64,000 nucleotides of DNA from assembly GCF_021390575.1 (NCBI RefSeq), contig NZ_JAJEJQ010000002.1:186001-250000 (forward strand), in the 5' to 3' direction. Below are positions 1 through 7,411 of the stretch, piece by piece. The position numbers and the translations under genes are program-made. How positions within the stretch are numbered: position 1 is the stretch's first letter; each line of letters starts with the position of its first letter. The stretch comes from Paraburkholderia adhaesiva. GTDB taxonomy: Bacteria > Pseudomonadota > Gammaproteobacteria > Burkholderiales > Burkholderiaceae. The notes under the pieces were generated by a model that saw only the letters and a program-made list of their open reading frames with translations, searched no databases and had not been told where the DNA came from.

Positions 1-249
1 CACGAAGGCAAGCCCCTCGAACTCGCCACCGTTCAGCCGGAGTACGTCACGGAAAAATCCGACAGCACGTCGCGCGGCTTTCCCATCCCACACGAGCCCG
101 CGTTCGTGACCGTGTTCAAGATCGTCGAGGTGCCGCACACACGCATCCCTGACGTGAGGACCCGCGACCACTTTCCCGGTTACCACAGCACGCGCGTAGC
201 GCGCCACCACGTCAGAAGTAGTGCCGCGCCTCGTCCGGCTCGTCGCCAT
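1..249 (-). CDS. terL: Phage terminase large subunit, N-terminal fragment
   Basis: This is the first 83 codons of a terminase large subunit, the ATPase/nuclease motor that packages phage DNA; the rest lies beyond base 1. The ATG at 249 sits inside terS, one frame over, so the two genes overlap by 38 bases. The fragment has the entry expected of P27/HK97-type large terminases: YARAVVTGKVVAGPHVRDAC (about residues 18-37), then a helix with RAVGFFRDVLRLNGGEFEG. No Walker motif falls inside the fragment. A GTG at 210 is another possible start. Its place directly after terS supports the call. Confidence 0.8.
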   Translation of the reverse strand, partial: MATSRTRRGTTSDVVARYARAVVTGKVVAGPHVRDACVRHLDDLEHGHERGLVWDGKAARRAVGFFRDVLRLNGGEFEGLAFV

Positions 250-697
250 TGGGCACGCCCGGTTCGATACGGGTCCGCGCTGCAGGGGTCATGCCGAACT
301 CGGACGCGAGTCTCGACATGATGAGCATCGCCCGGTTCGCCACGCCCACGAGCGGGTTCTGTATGGCGTTGCCGTTCGTGGTCTTGATCATCAGGGCGGA
401 TGTGAGCTGGTCGCGCACCTTCATGCGCTGGATCGCTTCCTCGGCGTCGATCCAGCGCGAGTACGCCATGCAGTACGCGGCGAGCACCGCGACATCGATA
501 CTCGTGAGAATTCCGGCTACGCGCAGTTCGGGCACGAGCCGATCCCACTCGGCACATGCGTTCGCGTCGAGGTGGCGCGGTCGACGCAGGACTCCCGTGC
601 GTGGCTTCGGCTCACGTTCCGGCAACGGGCGTCCACCCGGATTGCCCGTGATCACCTTCAGGGCGGTGGGTTTTGGCCTGGTTCCCCTCGTGGGCAT
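212..697 (-). CDS. terS: Phage terminase small subunit, P27 family
   Basis: This subunit recognises phage DNA for packaging and partners the large terminase encoded just downstream. The N-terminus MPTRGTRPKPTALKVITG and the following NPGGRPLPEREPKP stretch are hallmarks of P27-type small terminases. The ATG at 697 is preceded by GAGG eight bases upstream, so the longer frame reaching 772 is not needed. It is 161 residues, usual for the family. It follows queE by seven bases, so packaging genes and DNA-modification genes look co-transcribed. Confidence 0.85.
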   Translation of the reverse strand: MPTRGTRPKPTALKVITGNPGGRPLPEREPKPRTGVLRRPRHLDANACAEWDRLVPELRVAGILTSIDVAVLAAYCMAYSRWIDAEEAIQRMKVRDQLTSALMIKTTNGNAIQNPLVGVANRAMLIMSRLASEFGMTPAARTRIEPGVPNGDEPDEARHYF

Positions 698-704
698 GGG
701 CACC

Positions 705-1400
705 TCATCGGATTGAAATGAACTTGTGTGTCTGCAGTGACACGCGCCACCCGTAGCGTTGCGCGGCTTCAATGCAGAGCGCGGTCGCGGTGGGTGACTG
801 GCTCAACGGCTGAAGCCACAGGGCCACGCCGTCGAACGGGGCGAGACGGTCACGCGCCCGGTCGATGTCCGCCTGCCTGCCTACCGGGACCTTGAACTCG
901 TCGGCGCGACTGAGCGCCGCGTCGAGCACCGCACGGCCACCGGGCATGTGCCACTTCGGGCTCACGGTGAGAAACGTGGTGGGGCTCACCTGGGGGGCGT
1001 AGGTGCCGCTCGTCTCGACCTGTACCCGGCACCCCTGCGCTTCGAGCAGGGCGATGAGGGGACGAAGGTCGAACTGGCACGGCTCACCACCCGTGATCAC
1101 CACGTGTCGTGCACGCGTACTGCCAACGATGCGGGCGACCGACTGGAGGTCGAACCATGTCCACGTCTCGACGGCTTCACCCGTTTTCGCGTTGATCACC
1201 TCCATGCTCACCATCGCGTCGATATCGCGTCGCCACGTGTGCTTCGTGTCACACCACGGACAGCCCACGTCACAGCCCTGCAGACGGATGAACACGGCAG
1301 GGGTGCCGGTGAAGCTGCCTTCACCCTGCAGCGATTCGAACGTCTCGTTGACGGGGTAGGCGATGGAGTTCACCGTCACCGGCTGTAGGTCGCGCTGCAT
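705..1400 (-). CDS. queE: 7-carboxy-7-deazaguanine synthase (radical SAM)
   Basis: QueE converts 6-carboxy-tetrahydropterin to 7-carboxy-7-deazaguanine, the third step of preQ0 synthesis. The radical-SAM cluster motif is visible as C43-x3-C47-x2-C50 (QGCDVGCPWCDTKHTW), preceded by the typical ETFESLQGEGSFTGTPAVFI entry and followed by VVITGGEP. The ATG at 1400 is inside the end of queD (25-base overlap), fitting translational coupling. At 231 residues it has normal length and no visible lesion. It is part of the phage set dpdA, gat-queC, folE, queD, queE. QueE-type radical SAM identity is secure; the DNA-modification role follows from the neighbours. Confidence 0.93.
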   Translation of the reverse strand: MQRDLQPVTVNSIAYPVNETFESLQGEGSFTGTPAVFIRLQGCDVGCPWCDTKHTWRRDIDAMVSMEVINAKTGEAVETWTWFDLQSVARIVGSTRARHVVITGGEPCQFDLRPLIALLEAQGCRVQVETSGTYAPQVSPTTFLTVSPKWHMPGGRAVLDAALSRADEFKVPVGRQADIDRARDRLAPFDGVALWLQPLSQSPTATALCIEAAQRYGWRVSLQTHKFISIR

Positions 1401-1792
1401 TTGCGCGTCTCCTCGACGGTCACCTCGACGAGCCGCACACCGGTCCCGTCGAGCACCACCGGTCCCACAAGCATCACGAGGTGCTGGGCCATGTTCTCGG
1501 CGGTGGGGTTGAACGGGACACTCACGACCGTCGCATCGATCTCGCGCACGAAGGGGAGCCACGGGTCATCGCACCACAGGAGCATCCGGTGGTCCCACTG
1601 ATCCTCAAGCCACCCGCACAGCCGTTCCTTGATCACACCGAAGTCGATCACACGACCGATGGCGTCGAGCGCAGCGGCTTCGCACGAGAAGTGCACCCGG
1701 TAGTTGTGGCCGTGGAGGTGAACGCACTTGCCTTCATGACCCACCACCCGGTGACCGCACGAGATGTCGTGGTAGCGCGTGGCGCGGATCAC
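1376..1792 (-). CDS. queD: 6-carboxy-5,6,7,8-tetrahydropterin synthase
   Basis: QueD turns dihydroneopterin triphosphate, made by FolE, into 6-carboxy-tetrahydropterin. The zinc histidines appear as SCGHRV (H14) and HGH (H27, H29), with the expected catalytic cysteine C23 just before, in GKCVHLHGHNYRV. I chose GTG at 1792, which is preceded by GGAG at seven bases and lies just past the folE stop; a longer ATG start at 1834 would sit deep in folE. It is 138 residues, a normal size. All zinc ligands are present, so an active enzyme is expected. Confidence 0.92.
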   Translation of the reverse strand: MIRATRYHDISCGHRVVGHEGKCVHLHGHNYRVHFSCEAAALDAIGRVIDFGVIKERLCGWLEDQWDHRMLLWCDDPWLPFVREIDATVVSVPFNPTAENMAQHLVMLVGPVVLDGTGVRLVEVTVEETRKCSATYSR

Positions 1793-1793
1793 G

Positions 1794-2459
1794 TCAAAAC
1801 TCCTGCCCGCGCACGATACGCATGAACTCGTCACGCGCGGCGTGTTCCCGGAGAAGGCCGCGCATCACGCTCGTGGTCATCGTCGTGTCGTGTTCGCGCA
1901 CGCCCCGTGTGGTCATGCACGAGTGCGTGGCGCGGATGATCACACCGAGCCCCTGTGGCCGGATCGCCGCCTCGATCTCGTCAGCCAGTTGCATCACGGC
2001 TTCCTCCTGTATCTGCGGACGGGACATCACCCAGTCTGTGAGCCGGTTGAACTTCGACAGGCCGATCACCCGTTCGCCGGGGATGACGCCGATCCACGCA
2101 CGTCCCGTGACACTGCACAGATGGTGGGAACACATGGAACGCACGCTCACCGGACCCACGGTGTATAGCTCGTCGAGCCTGCGAACGTTCGGAAAGTCGG
2201 TGAGGTCCGGTCGTGGCTCGTACCGACCACGGAACACCTCGTGCAGATACATCCGCGCCACCCGTTTCGGGGTGTCGGCGGTGTTGTGGTCGTGGTCGAT
2301 CACGAGGGAGCGCAACAGTCCCTCCACCTTTTCCTCGACCTCGTGCTCAAGCGCCTCCAGTTCACCCGGATGGATAAACGCCGAGATGTTGTCGTGAGCC
2401 AGATGGGAAGCACCCGCACTGAGCAACCGGTCGCGGATGACTTCCGAGATCGCGGTCAT
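1794..2459 (-). CDS. folE: GTP cyclohydrolase I
   Basis: FolE opens GTP to dihydroneopterin triphosphate, the entry step shared by folate and 7-deazaguanine synthesis. Diagnostic motifs are DHDHNTADTPKRVARMYL, then SMCSHHLCSVTGRAWIGVIP with the zinc ligands Cys and His-His, then IGLSKFNRL and the C-terminal HSCMTTRGV (third zinc ligand region). At 221 residues it is full length. Its ATG overlaps the gat-queC stop by four bases (ATGA). A phage copy beside queD, queE, gat-queC and dpdA argues for precursor supply to DNA modification rather than folate synthesis. Confidence 0.95.
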   Translation of the reverse strand: MTAISEVIRDRLLSAGASHLAHDNISAFIHPGELEALEHEVEEKVEGLLRSLVIDHDHNTADTPKRVARMYLHEVFRGRYEPRPDLTDFPNVRRLDELYTVGPVSVRSMCSHHLCSVTGRAWIGVIPGERVIGLSKFNRLTDWVMSRPQIQEEAVMQLADEIEAAIRPQGLGVIIRATHSCMTTRGVREHDTTMTTSVMRGLLREHAARDEFMRIVRGQEF

Positions 2460-3700
2460 GACATCACAGCCTGATCCTGAAACACCGGATCGGTGAGACC
2501 GTTACGCATGAACGCAATGCGTCTCATGTGACACGGGCCACACACCCCGCAGTGTTCGTCACCACCCCGGTAGCACGACCACGTGAGGCCGAACGGAACA
2601 CCGAGACGGGTGCCCAGTGCCACGATCTCGTGCTTCATCAGGTTGCCCACGGGGGAGAGCAGTTCGACCTTGCGGTTGGCCTGGACGGCGAAGGGAAGCA
2701 CCGCGTTGAGCAGTTCGGTGAACCGTTCCTCGTTGTCGGGGAAGGCACCACTTTCCTCAAGGTTGTTGCCGAGGGCGACCGCCCCGTAGTCGTTCGCCTC
2801 GGCGTAGGCCACGGCCCGTGCGACCATGAGAAGGTTGCGGGCGGGCACCCACTCATGGGCGAACTCCGCACCACGAACCCCGGTGGCGATCTCACCATCG
2901 GTGAGCAGGGGGGAGTCGCCGTCGCTGTCACCGTAGTCGAGCGACTGGAAGATCGCACGGCACCCGAGATCAGCTGCGATGTCACGGACCCGGTTGACTT
3001 CACGGGTCTGTGCGTGACACCCGTACATGAAGTGCACGAGGTCGACACTCCACCCGTCATGTCTGAGCACATACGCAACGGTCGTGCTGTCCAGTCCCGA
3101 CGAACAGATGACGAGTGCACGGCGACTCGTGTGACGTGGGAGCATCACCGTCTCGTGGGTGGTGAGGTCAAGCACGCTGTACGGGTCGAGTGCCACGGGT
3201 CGACGCCCGAACGGTGCCAGTGACGAGAGGTGCCGCTCCATCGACGAGAAGTAGATCGAGCCGTCGATCTCCAGATAGTGCAGGGGCTTGTAGTTCGCCG
3301 CGAGAAAGACCGTGTGCGGACTGCGGACCGCGAGTGCGAAAGAACCCTTCAGGTGCCGGAGTGCATGGGCGAGTGACGAAACACCCGTCCGCCCCTCGTG
3401 CCGGTCGATCACCACCGGGATGATCCGGCTGTCTATCACCCCGTGCGGGTTACCCAGTTCGTGATCGTTGGCGATGGTGCCGTTGTGTACCACGCCGTCA
3501 TAGGGCTGAAGGTCGGTGCCCGTGACGATCTCGGTGGTGGGTGTCGCCCTCCAGTTCCCGAGGACTGCCACCCGGTCACCGGAGAGGGGATACGCCTCCA
3601 TCCGTCCACCGTCACGGCCCCGGTCCCGAGCCGCTTCACGGATGGCGTCGATGATCCCGTTGTCGACGTTATGACCGATGGCACCGAAGATCGAACACAT
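2456..3700 (-). CDS. gat-queC: GAT-QueC fusion: glutamine amidotransferase plus preQ0 synthase
   Basis: This 414-residue fusion has a class II glutamine amidotransferase domain (residues about 1-185, catalytic Cys2 in MCSIFGAIGH, plus VVHNGTIAN) joined to a QueC domain (about 190-414). The QueC part has the ATP PP-loop CSSGLDSTT near 199-207 and zinc cysteines near 376, 384, 387 and 390. QueC makes preQ0 from 7-carboxy-7-deazaguanine. GAT-QueC fusions are known in archaea and in phages such as 9g, where they are linked to archaeosine-type amidination. The product here is therefore inferred to be G+ rather than preQ0. The ATG at 3700 lies two bases after the dpdA stop. Confidence 0.92.
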   Translation of the reverse strand: MCSIFGAIGHNVDNGIIDAIREAARDRGRDGGRMEAYPLSGDRVAVLGNWRATPTTEIVTGTDLQPYDGVVHNGTIANDHELGNPHGVIDSRIIPVVIDRHEGRTGVSSLAHALRHLKGSFALAVRSPHTVFLAANYKPLHYLEIDGSIYFSSMERHLSSLAPFGRRPVALDPYSVLDLTTHETVMLPRHTSRRALVICSSGLDSTTVAYVLRHDGWSVDLVHFMYGCHAQTREVNRVRDIAADLGCRAIFQSLDYGDSDGDSPLLTDGEIATGVRGAEFAHEWVPARNLLMVARAVAYAEANDYGAVALGNNLEESGAFPDNEERFTELLNAVLPFAVQANRKVELLSPVGNLMKHEIVALGTRLGVPFGLTWSCYRGGDEHCGVCGPCHMRRIAFMRNGLTDPVFQDQAVMS

Positions 3701-3702
3701 GG

Positions 3703-4569
3703 CTAGGTTTCCTGATCAGTTGCGTTAAGGTAGGCTTCCCACGCGTGAGACAGCGCATCGACTGCACGGGAGGCGTTCAGACCGAGATACAGCCGGGTCC
3801 CGATACGTTTGAGCATGTCCTGCTGGAGTGTCACCCACGAGAACGCCGTGATCTGTTCGAGGATGCTTCCTTTCCCGTGCCAGTCCTGCTCCCGTCCGAG
3901 TCGTTTCGGGTCGAGTCCCGCACGGGTCACGTAACGGATGAACTCGTGAGACGGTGCTCTCATGAAGTCCTTTCGGGCGACGTTCTTCATCTGTCCGTGA
4001 CCCACGTATATCTGGGCGTGTCCGTATATCCGCGCCGCGTCCCACGACGACGAGTCGGTGGAGTACGGTCGGTAGAACTTCACGACCGGCATACTCGTGA
4101 CCCCGAGCAGGTGAATCTTTCGGTCTCCCACGTGTTTCATGACCCGGCCAAGGTAGGTCTTGCCGTAGTTCGAGTACTGTCCCGCCACACCCCCACACGC
4201 GATCCAGTCCGTCAACCCGTAGAGTTCGTCCATGTAGTCGAACGTGGCACCCGGTGTGAAGATCGGCATCGGGTCATAGCCCCTCGACCTCATCTCGTTG
4301 AAGTTCCTTTCGGTTTCGACCGCGTTCTCGATCACGTCGAGGGTGAAGTAACGCACCGGTTTGACCGGTAACGAATCGATGAACCGGCAGTACCCGTCGA
4401 GGGTCACTTTCTTTCCGAGGGTCCACGCCGTGAACGCACCCGAGTCGATCATCAGTTCCATCGTTCCCGGCCACCGTGTCTCGAACCCCACGAGGGCATC
4501 CATCAGTCGTTTGTCCGTGTAGGCATAACTCGCAAGAATCAACAGGGTTGGACGGTCACCGTCATTCAA
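3703..4569 (-). CDS. dpdA: DpdA-like DNA 7-deazaguanine transglycosylase (phage type)
   Basis: Phage DpdA proteins are relatives of tRNA-guanine transglycosylase that exchange guanine in DNA for a 7-deazaguanine base. The 288-residue protein fits a TIM-barrel of this kind: MIDSGAFTAW (D42), FTLDVIENAVETERNF (D78), ACGGVAGQYS and HLLGVTS (H153) at strand ends. The start is a TTG at 4569, with GGGAG upstream and overlapping the end of the preceding ParB-like gene by eight bases. The five-gene context with preQ0 synthesis is decisive. I rely on motif recognition and context; a structure or profile match would confirm the family. Confidence 0.85.
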   Translation of the reverse strand: MNDGDRPTLLILASYAYTDKRLMDALVGFETRWPGTMELMIDSGAFTAWTLGKKVTLDGYCRFIDSLPVKPVRYFTLDVIENAVETERNFNEMRSRGYDPMPIFTPGATFDYMDELYGLTDWIACGGVAGQYSNYGKTYLGRVMKHVGDRKIHLLGVTSMPVVKFYRPYSTDSSSWDAARIYGHAQIYVGHGQMKNVARKDFMRAPSHEFIRYVTRAGLDPKRLGREQDWHGKGSILEQITAFSWVTLQQDMLKRIGTRLYLGLNASRAVDALSHAWEAYLNATDQET

Positions 4570-5167
4570 TTTTCACTCCCGGAAAACCCACAAGAGCGGC
4601 TTTGATTGTGTCCACAACCTTCGCCTTTTCGGTGTTGTCATCCCCCGTCACCTTGATTGCAAAACCGGGTCGGTCGGGGTCGGTCTCGTCGAACTTGAGG
4701 TCACTGTCCCACCCGTTGATGATCACCCCGAGTTCTTCGGTCGAGAACCCGACGAGAGCCATGTCAAAACCCATCTCCTGTAAGTCCGAAAGTTCGACCG
4801 CCAGTAATTCCTCGTTCCATTGACCGTTCAGCGTGAGCTTGTTGTCCGCGATCATGTAGGCGCGCTTCTGTCCTTCCGTCCATCCCTTCGCCACCATCAC
4901 CGGGACCTCGGACAGACCCAGCAGCCTCCCCGCAAGCACCCGCCCGTGACCCGCGATCAACCCGCCCGCCTCGTCGACGAGCACCGGCATCGTCCAGCCC
5001 CATTCGCGGATCGAACCCGCGATCTGTGCCACCTGCGTGTCGGTGTGGGTCCGGGCGTTCCGGGCGCTCGGGATCAGCCGGTCGATGGGCCAGCGCCGCA
5101 CCGAATCGGCCGGCCAGCCACGCGTCTCACGTTTCGGCGTCGGTGTGCGCTTCGGGGTGGTGGTCAT
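4562..5167 (-). CDS. ParB/Srx-like nuclease-domain protein coupled to dpdA
   Basis: The 201-residue protein has a ParB N-terminal-like fold: PIDRLIPSARNARTHTDTQV, then a GGLIAGHGRVLAGRLLGLSE motif (about residues 68-87) and MIADNKLTLNGQWN. In many phages such proteins sit beside or are fused to DNA methylases. Here the partner is dpdA, which it overlaps by eight bases. Bacterial dpd islands also carry a ParB-like protein, DpdB, needed with DpdA for base insertion. A DpdB-like helper role is therefore plausible but inferred. A generic phage ParB-like nuclease is the alternative. Confidence 0.8.
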   Translation of the reverse strand: MTTTPKRTPTPKRETRGWPADSVRRWPIDRLIPSARNARTHTDTQVAQIAGSIREWGWTMPVLVDEAGGLIAGHGRVLAGRLLGLSEVPVMVAKGWTEGQKRAYMIADNKLTLNGQWNEELLAVELSDLQEMGFDMALVGFSTEELGVIINGWDSDLKFDETDPDRPGFAIKVTGDDNTEKAKVVDTIKAALVGFPGVKIE

Positions 5168-5364
5168 GACCGAATCCCCGTGCTCACGTCCCGGAAGCCC
5201 CTGGGGGCTCTCCCTGCGTTTGCCTGCCGGTTTTGGGCGGCGCCCCCCCGCGTCGCAATGCGCGCTTCAGGAAGCAAAGGTTGGCTCTCGGTTTCCGGCG
5301 ACGCCGCTTTGATCTGACGAATCCCCCCCGGCAACCGCCCCCGCAGCGCGCCGCCCGCGTCGCG

Positions 5365-5658
5365 TCAGCGGAACCACGGATGAAGCGGGTCGAGTGGCAT
5401 CCCATCGGCATCACACCCGGTCGGATGTCCGCAGCCGTTCTCGCGTGCGGTCTTGTCCGCGTGGCATTCATGGCAGAGGCTCTGCAGGTTGCTCGGGTCA
5501 TCGGTTCCTCCATCGGCCACGCGCACGATGTGATCCACTTCCGTCGCTTCGGTAACGTGACCGGCGCGCAGGCATCGGGCACAAAGCGGATGCCTCCGGA
5601 GTTGTCGCGCACGGATGCGCAGCCACTTCCGGCCACGGGTGCGCGGTGTGGTCTGCAT
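5365..5658 (-). CDS. HNH endonuclease
   Basis: This is a 97-residue HNH nuclease. The fold is marked by two zinc-knuckle pairs (HPLCARC and SLCHECH) around the catalytic EVDHIVRVADGGTDDPSNLQ segment. Small HNH proteins next to terminase genes assist packaging cleavage in HK97-type phages. Here the modification cluster lies between it and terS. The ATG at 5658 gives the usual short N-terminus; a longer frame to 5832 lacks family features. About 200 bases between this gene and the ParB-like gene hold a C-rich stretch and no convincing gene. Confidence 0.88.
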   Translation of the reverse strand: MQTTPRTRGRKWLRIRARQLRRHPLCARCLRAGHVTEATEVDHIVRVADGGTDDPSNLQSLCHECHADKTARENGCGHPTGCDADGMPLDPLHPWFR

Positions 5659-5845
5659 GGTCGTGTGACTCCGGGTCGGGGAAAGCTCGGCGCGGCGGGC
5701 AGGGGCAGGGAGGTCGAGTGCCGCGCCGGGGAAGTCCGGAAAAGCTCGGGAAGCGAGGGTGCGGTCCAAAACAAAAAGCCCGCACCTGTGACGGTTGCGG
5801 GCTTTGCGTTTCCTGTGGACACACTGCTCCACTCGGAAAAGAATG

Positions 5846-6265
5846 CTAGGCGACGGAATTCCGGTTTGTCAAGCCTGTGTCACGGGTGAGGTCATCGACG
5901 GTGAGCAGTCCGCCCGTGACCAGCTTCGGTCCGAGCATATCTTTCGCGAGCGCGTAGTCCTCGTCCTGCGACTCCGGGAAGCGTGGATTGATCCACACCT
6001 CGAACCCGGCGTGGAGGTTCCGCACGGCGGTATTGACGGCAAGCCTCGGTCGCACGTCGAGTGCCATCACGAGGGGACCGACGATGCGCGCCGTCGCCTC
6101 CAGCAGCCCACGTTCCACCTCGTCATTCAAGTCGTCGAGACTCATCCATTGCCGCGAACTCTGGAACATCGCACACGTGGCGTCATCCCGTCCGTAGCCC
6201 GCGACGGGTTCCCAGCCGAGTTCCCACTCGTGCCAGTCGAGCAGCAGACGGTCAACCTTGTCCAT
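5846..6265 (-). CDS. Phage protein of unknown function
   Basis: The 139-residue protein starts MDKVDRLLLDWHEWELGWEP, is rich in Trp and Asp/Glu, and has no motif I recognise. Its position after the replication genes and before the packaging genes would suit a late-gene regulator such as an antiterminator, but nothing in the sequence shows that. The ATG at 6265 overlaps the end of the preceding small gene by 14 bases, which supports it as a real member of the leftward operon. Confidence 0.65.
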   Translation of the reverse strand: MDKVDRLLLDWHEWELGWEPVAGYGRDDATCAMFQSSRQWMSLDDLNDEVERGLLEATARIVGPLVMALDVRPRLAVNTAVRNLHAGFEVWINPRFPESQDEDYALAKDMLGPKLVTGGLLTVDDLTRDTGLTNRNSVA

Positions 6266-6464
6266 TGCCCGACTTCCACGTGCGGTTGCGTTCGTGCGTG
6301 CGCAGCGCGATCCACATGCCACGTTGCGGTCCCTCCATGAACATCGCGCTCACGGTGTCATCGTTCGCGGAGAACACCACGGCCCTGATCCACCGGTCCG
6401 GTTCGAACGCATACGCCACTCGGATCGTGATCATGTCGCCGGGTTCGAGGGGGCGATAGGGCAT
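6252..6464 (-). CDS. Small phage protein
   Basis: This is a 70-residue protein (MPYRPLEPGDMITIRVAYAF at the N-terminus) without a recognised domain. The alternating hydrophobic pattern suggests a small beta-barrel. It sits six bases after the zinc-motif gene and overlaps the next gene, consistent with a translated operon member. Confidence 0.55.
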   Translation of the reverse strand: MPYRPLEPGDMITIRVAYAFEPDRWIRAVVFSANDDTVSAMFMEGPQRGMWIALRTHERNRTWKSGNGQG

Positions 6465-6470
6465 GGCCGT

Positions 6471-6698
6471 TCATCCGCTCTGCTGGCGGTCCGCGTGCTG
6501 GGCGATCCACGCGAGCGCAGCCGTGTGAGCGTCGCGCCATGACTGGTTCGGATGACTACCGGTCATCTGCCCGTAGCGGTAGGCGCGACCGATCCACGCG
6601 CGCAGATCGTTCGGCAGAGCGCGCCAGTGCTGCGGACAGCCCCACATGGTCGACGGGACAGCCGTCCTGCATCCCGGCCACGGACAGCGGTGGCTCAT
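6471..6698 (-). CDS. Small Cys/His phage protein
   Basis: This 75-residue protein opens MSHRCPWPGCRTAVPSTMWG and continues CPQHWRALPNDLR, giving Cys/His pairs that look like a single zinc-binding knuckle. Similar short proteins are common in early regions of proteobacterial phages; their function is not established. It overlaps the preceding gene by four bases. Confidence 0.6.
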   Translation of the reverse strand: MSHRCPWPGCRTAVPSTMWGCPQHWRALPNDLRAWIGRAYRYGQMTGSHPNQSWRDAHTAALAWIAQHADRQQSG

Positions 6699-6907
6699 CG
6701 CGTCATCTCCGGGTGCGGTGGCTGTGACGGCGCGAGTGCCGAGCGGGCGATCTGTGCGATGGTGCGCATCGACTTCGGGTCGGGACTCGTCGCGGCGATG
6801 TCCTCGATCACGTGCAACGCCTCACGCATCCGCTCGTTCTCGTGCTGCAGATGCACGCGCATCGCCAGCGCGTGACGTGTGAGGTGGTGGTGGGTTTCGT
6901 TGCTCAT
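6695..6907 (-). CDS. Small helical phage protein
   Basis: This is a 70-residue, probably all-helical protein with a central HLQHENERMREALHVIEDIA helix that could form a short coiled coil. No family is recognised. Four-base overlaps with both neighbours (RusA-like gene upstream, zinc-knuckle gene downstream) support translation. Confidence 0.55.
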   Translation of the reverse strand: MSNETHHHLTRHALAMRVHLQHENERMREALHVIEDIAATSPDPKSMRTIAQIARSALAPSQPPHPEMTR

Positions 6908-7401
6908 GCTTCGATCAGTTCGAACGGGTCAAGGGTTTCATCGAGCGCGAACTCAAGCTGCTGTGCCTCAAGTGGTTCGATGATGATGTGGGCGCGCGGG
7001 TTGTGCCGGTCGATGCCGTGGAGGATCACTTTCTGCCGAACCTGCCGGTCGTTGCGGTACACGCCGTGATGGACGAGCGTGCGGCGTTCACCCGTGCCGT
7101 GTGGCGAGAACGCATACCGGTCCTGCAGGCAGTCGAGGATCACCGACTCGTCGAGGTCGGGGCGCTCGCTCGCGTACCAGATGCGGATCGCCACCCGCAC
7201 GGGACCCGTGAGACGCTGCCGCGCCTTCGGTGGTATCTGCCGCAGCATCGCTGTCTCGTAATCGCGTGCCTTGTCCGACTTGATGCTCATGGGTCGGGTC
7301 CTGAGTTCGCCGCTTTCCCGGTCGCGGGTGGTGCGTGCCACGATCTCGCGGCTGTTCGCTTTTGAAGCAGGCTCACCGAGGATCACGAATTCGATTCGCA
7401 T
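6904..7401 (-). CDS. rusA: RusA-like Holliday junction resolvase
   Basis: RusA-family enzymes cleave Holliday junctions and branched DNA during phage replication and recombination. The protein (165 residues) begins MRIEFVILGEPASKAN, the usual RusA entry, and carries RPDLDESVILDCLQD, which matches the conserved DxDN-like metal region (here DLDES). It ends with an acidic tail. The ATG at 7401 has GAGG eight bases upstream, better than the ATG at 7419. The substituted Asn in the core acidic motif is worth noting; the family call rests on the N-terminus and position beside replication genes. Confidence 0.75.
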   Translation of the reverse strand: MRIEFVILGEPASKANSREIVARTTRDRESGELRTRPMSIKSDKARDYETAMLRQIPPKARQRLTGPVRVAIRIWYASERPDLDESVILDCLQDRYAFSPHGTGERRTLVHHGVYRNDRQVRQKVILHGIDRHNPRAHIIIEPLEAQQLEFALDETLDPFELIEA

Positions 7402-7411
7402 GGTTTTGTCC

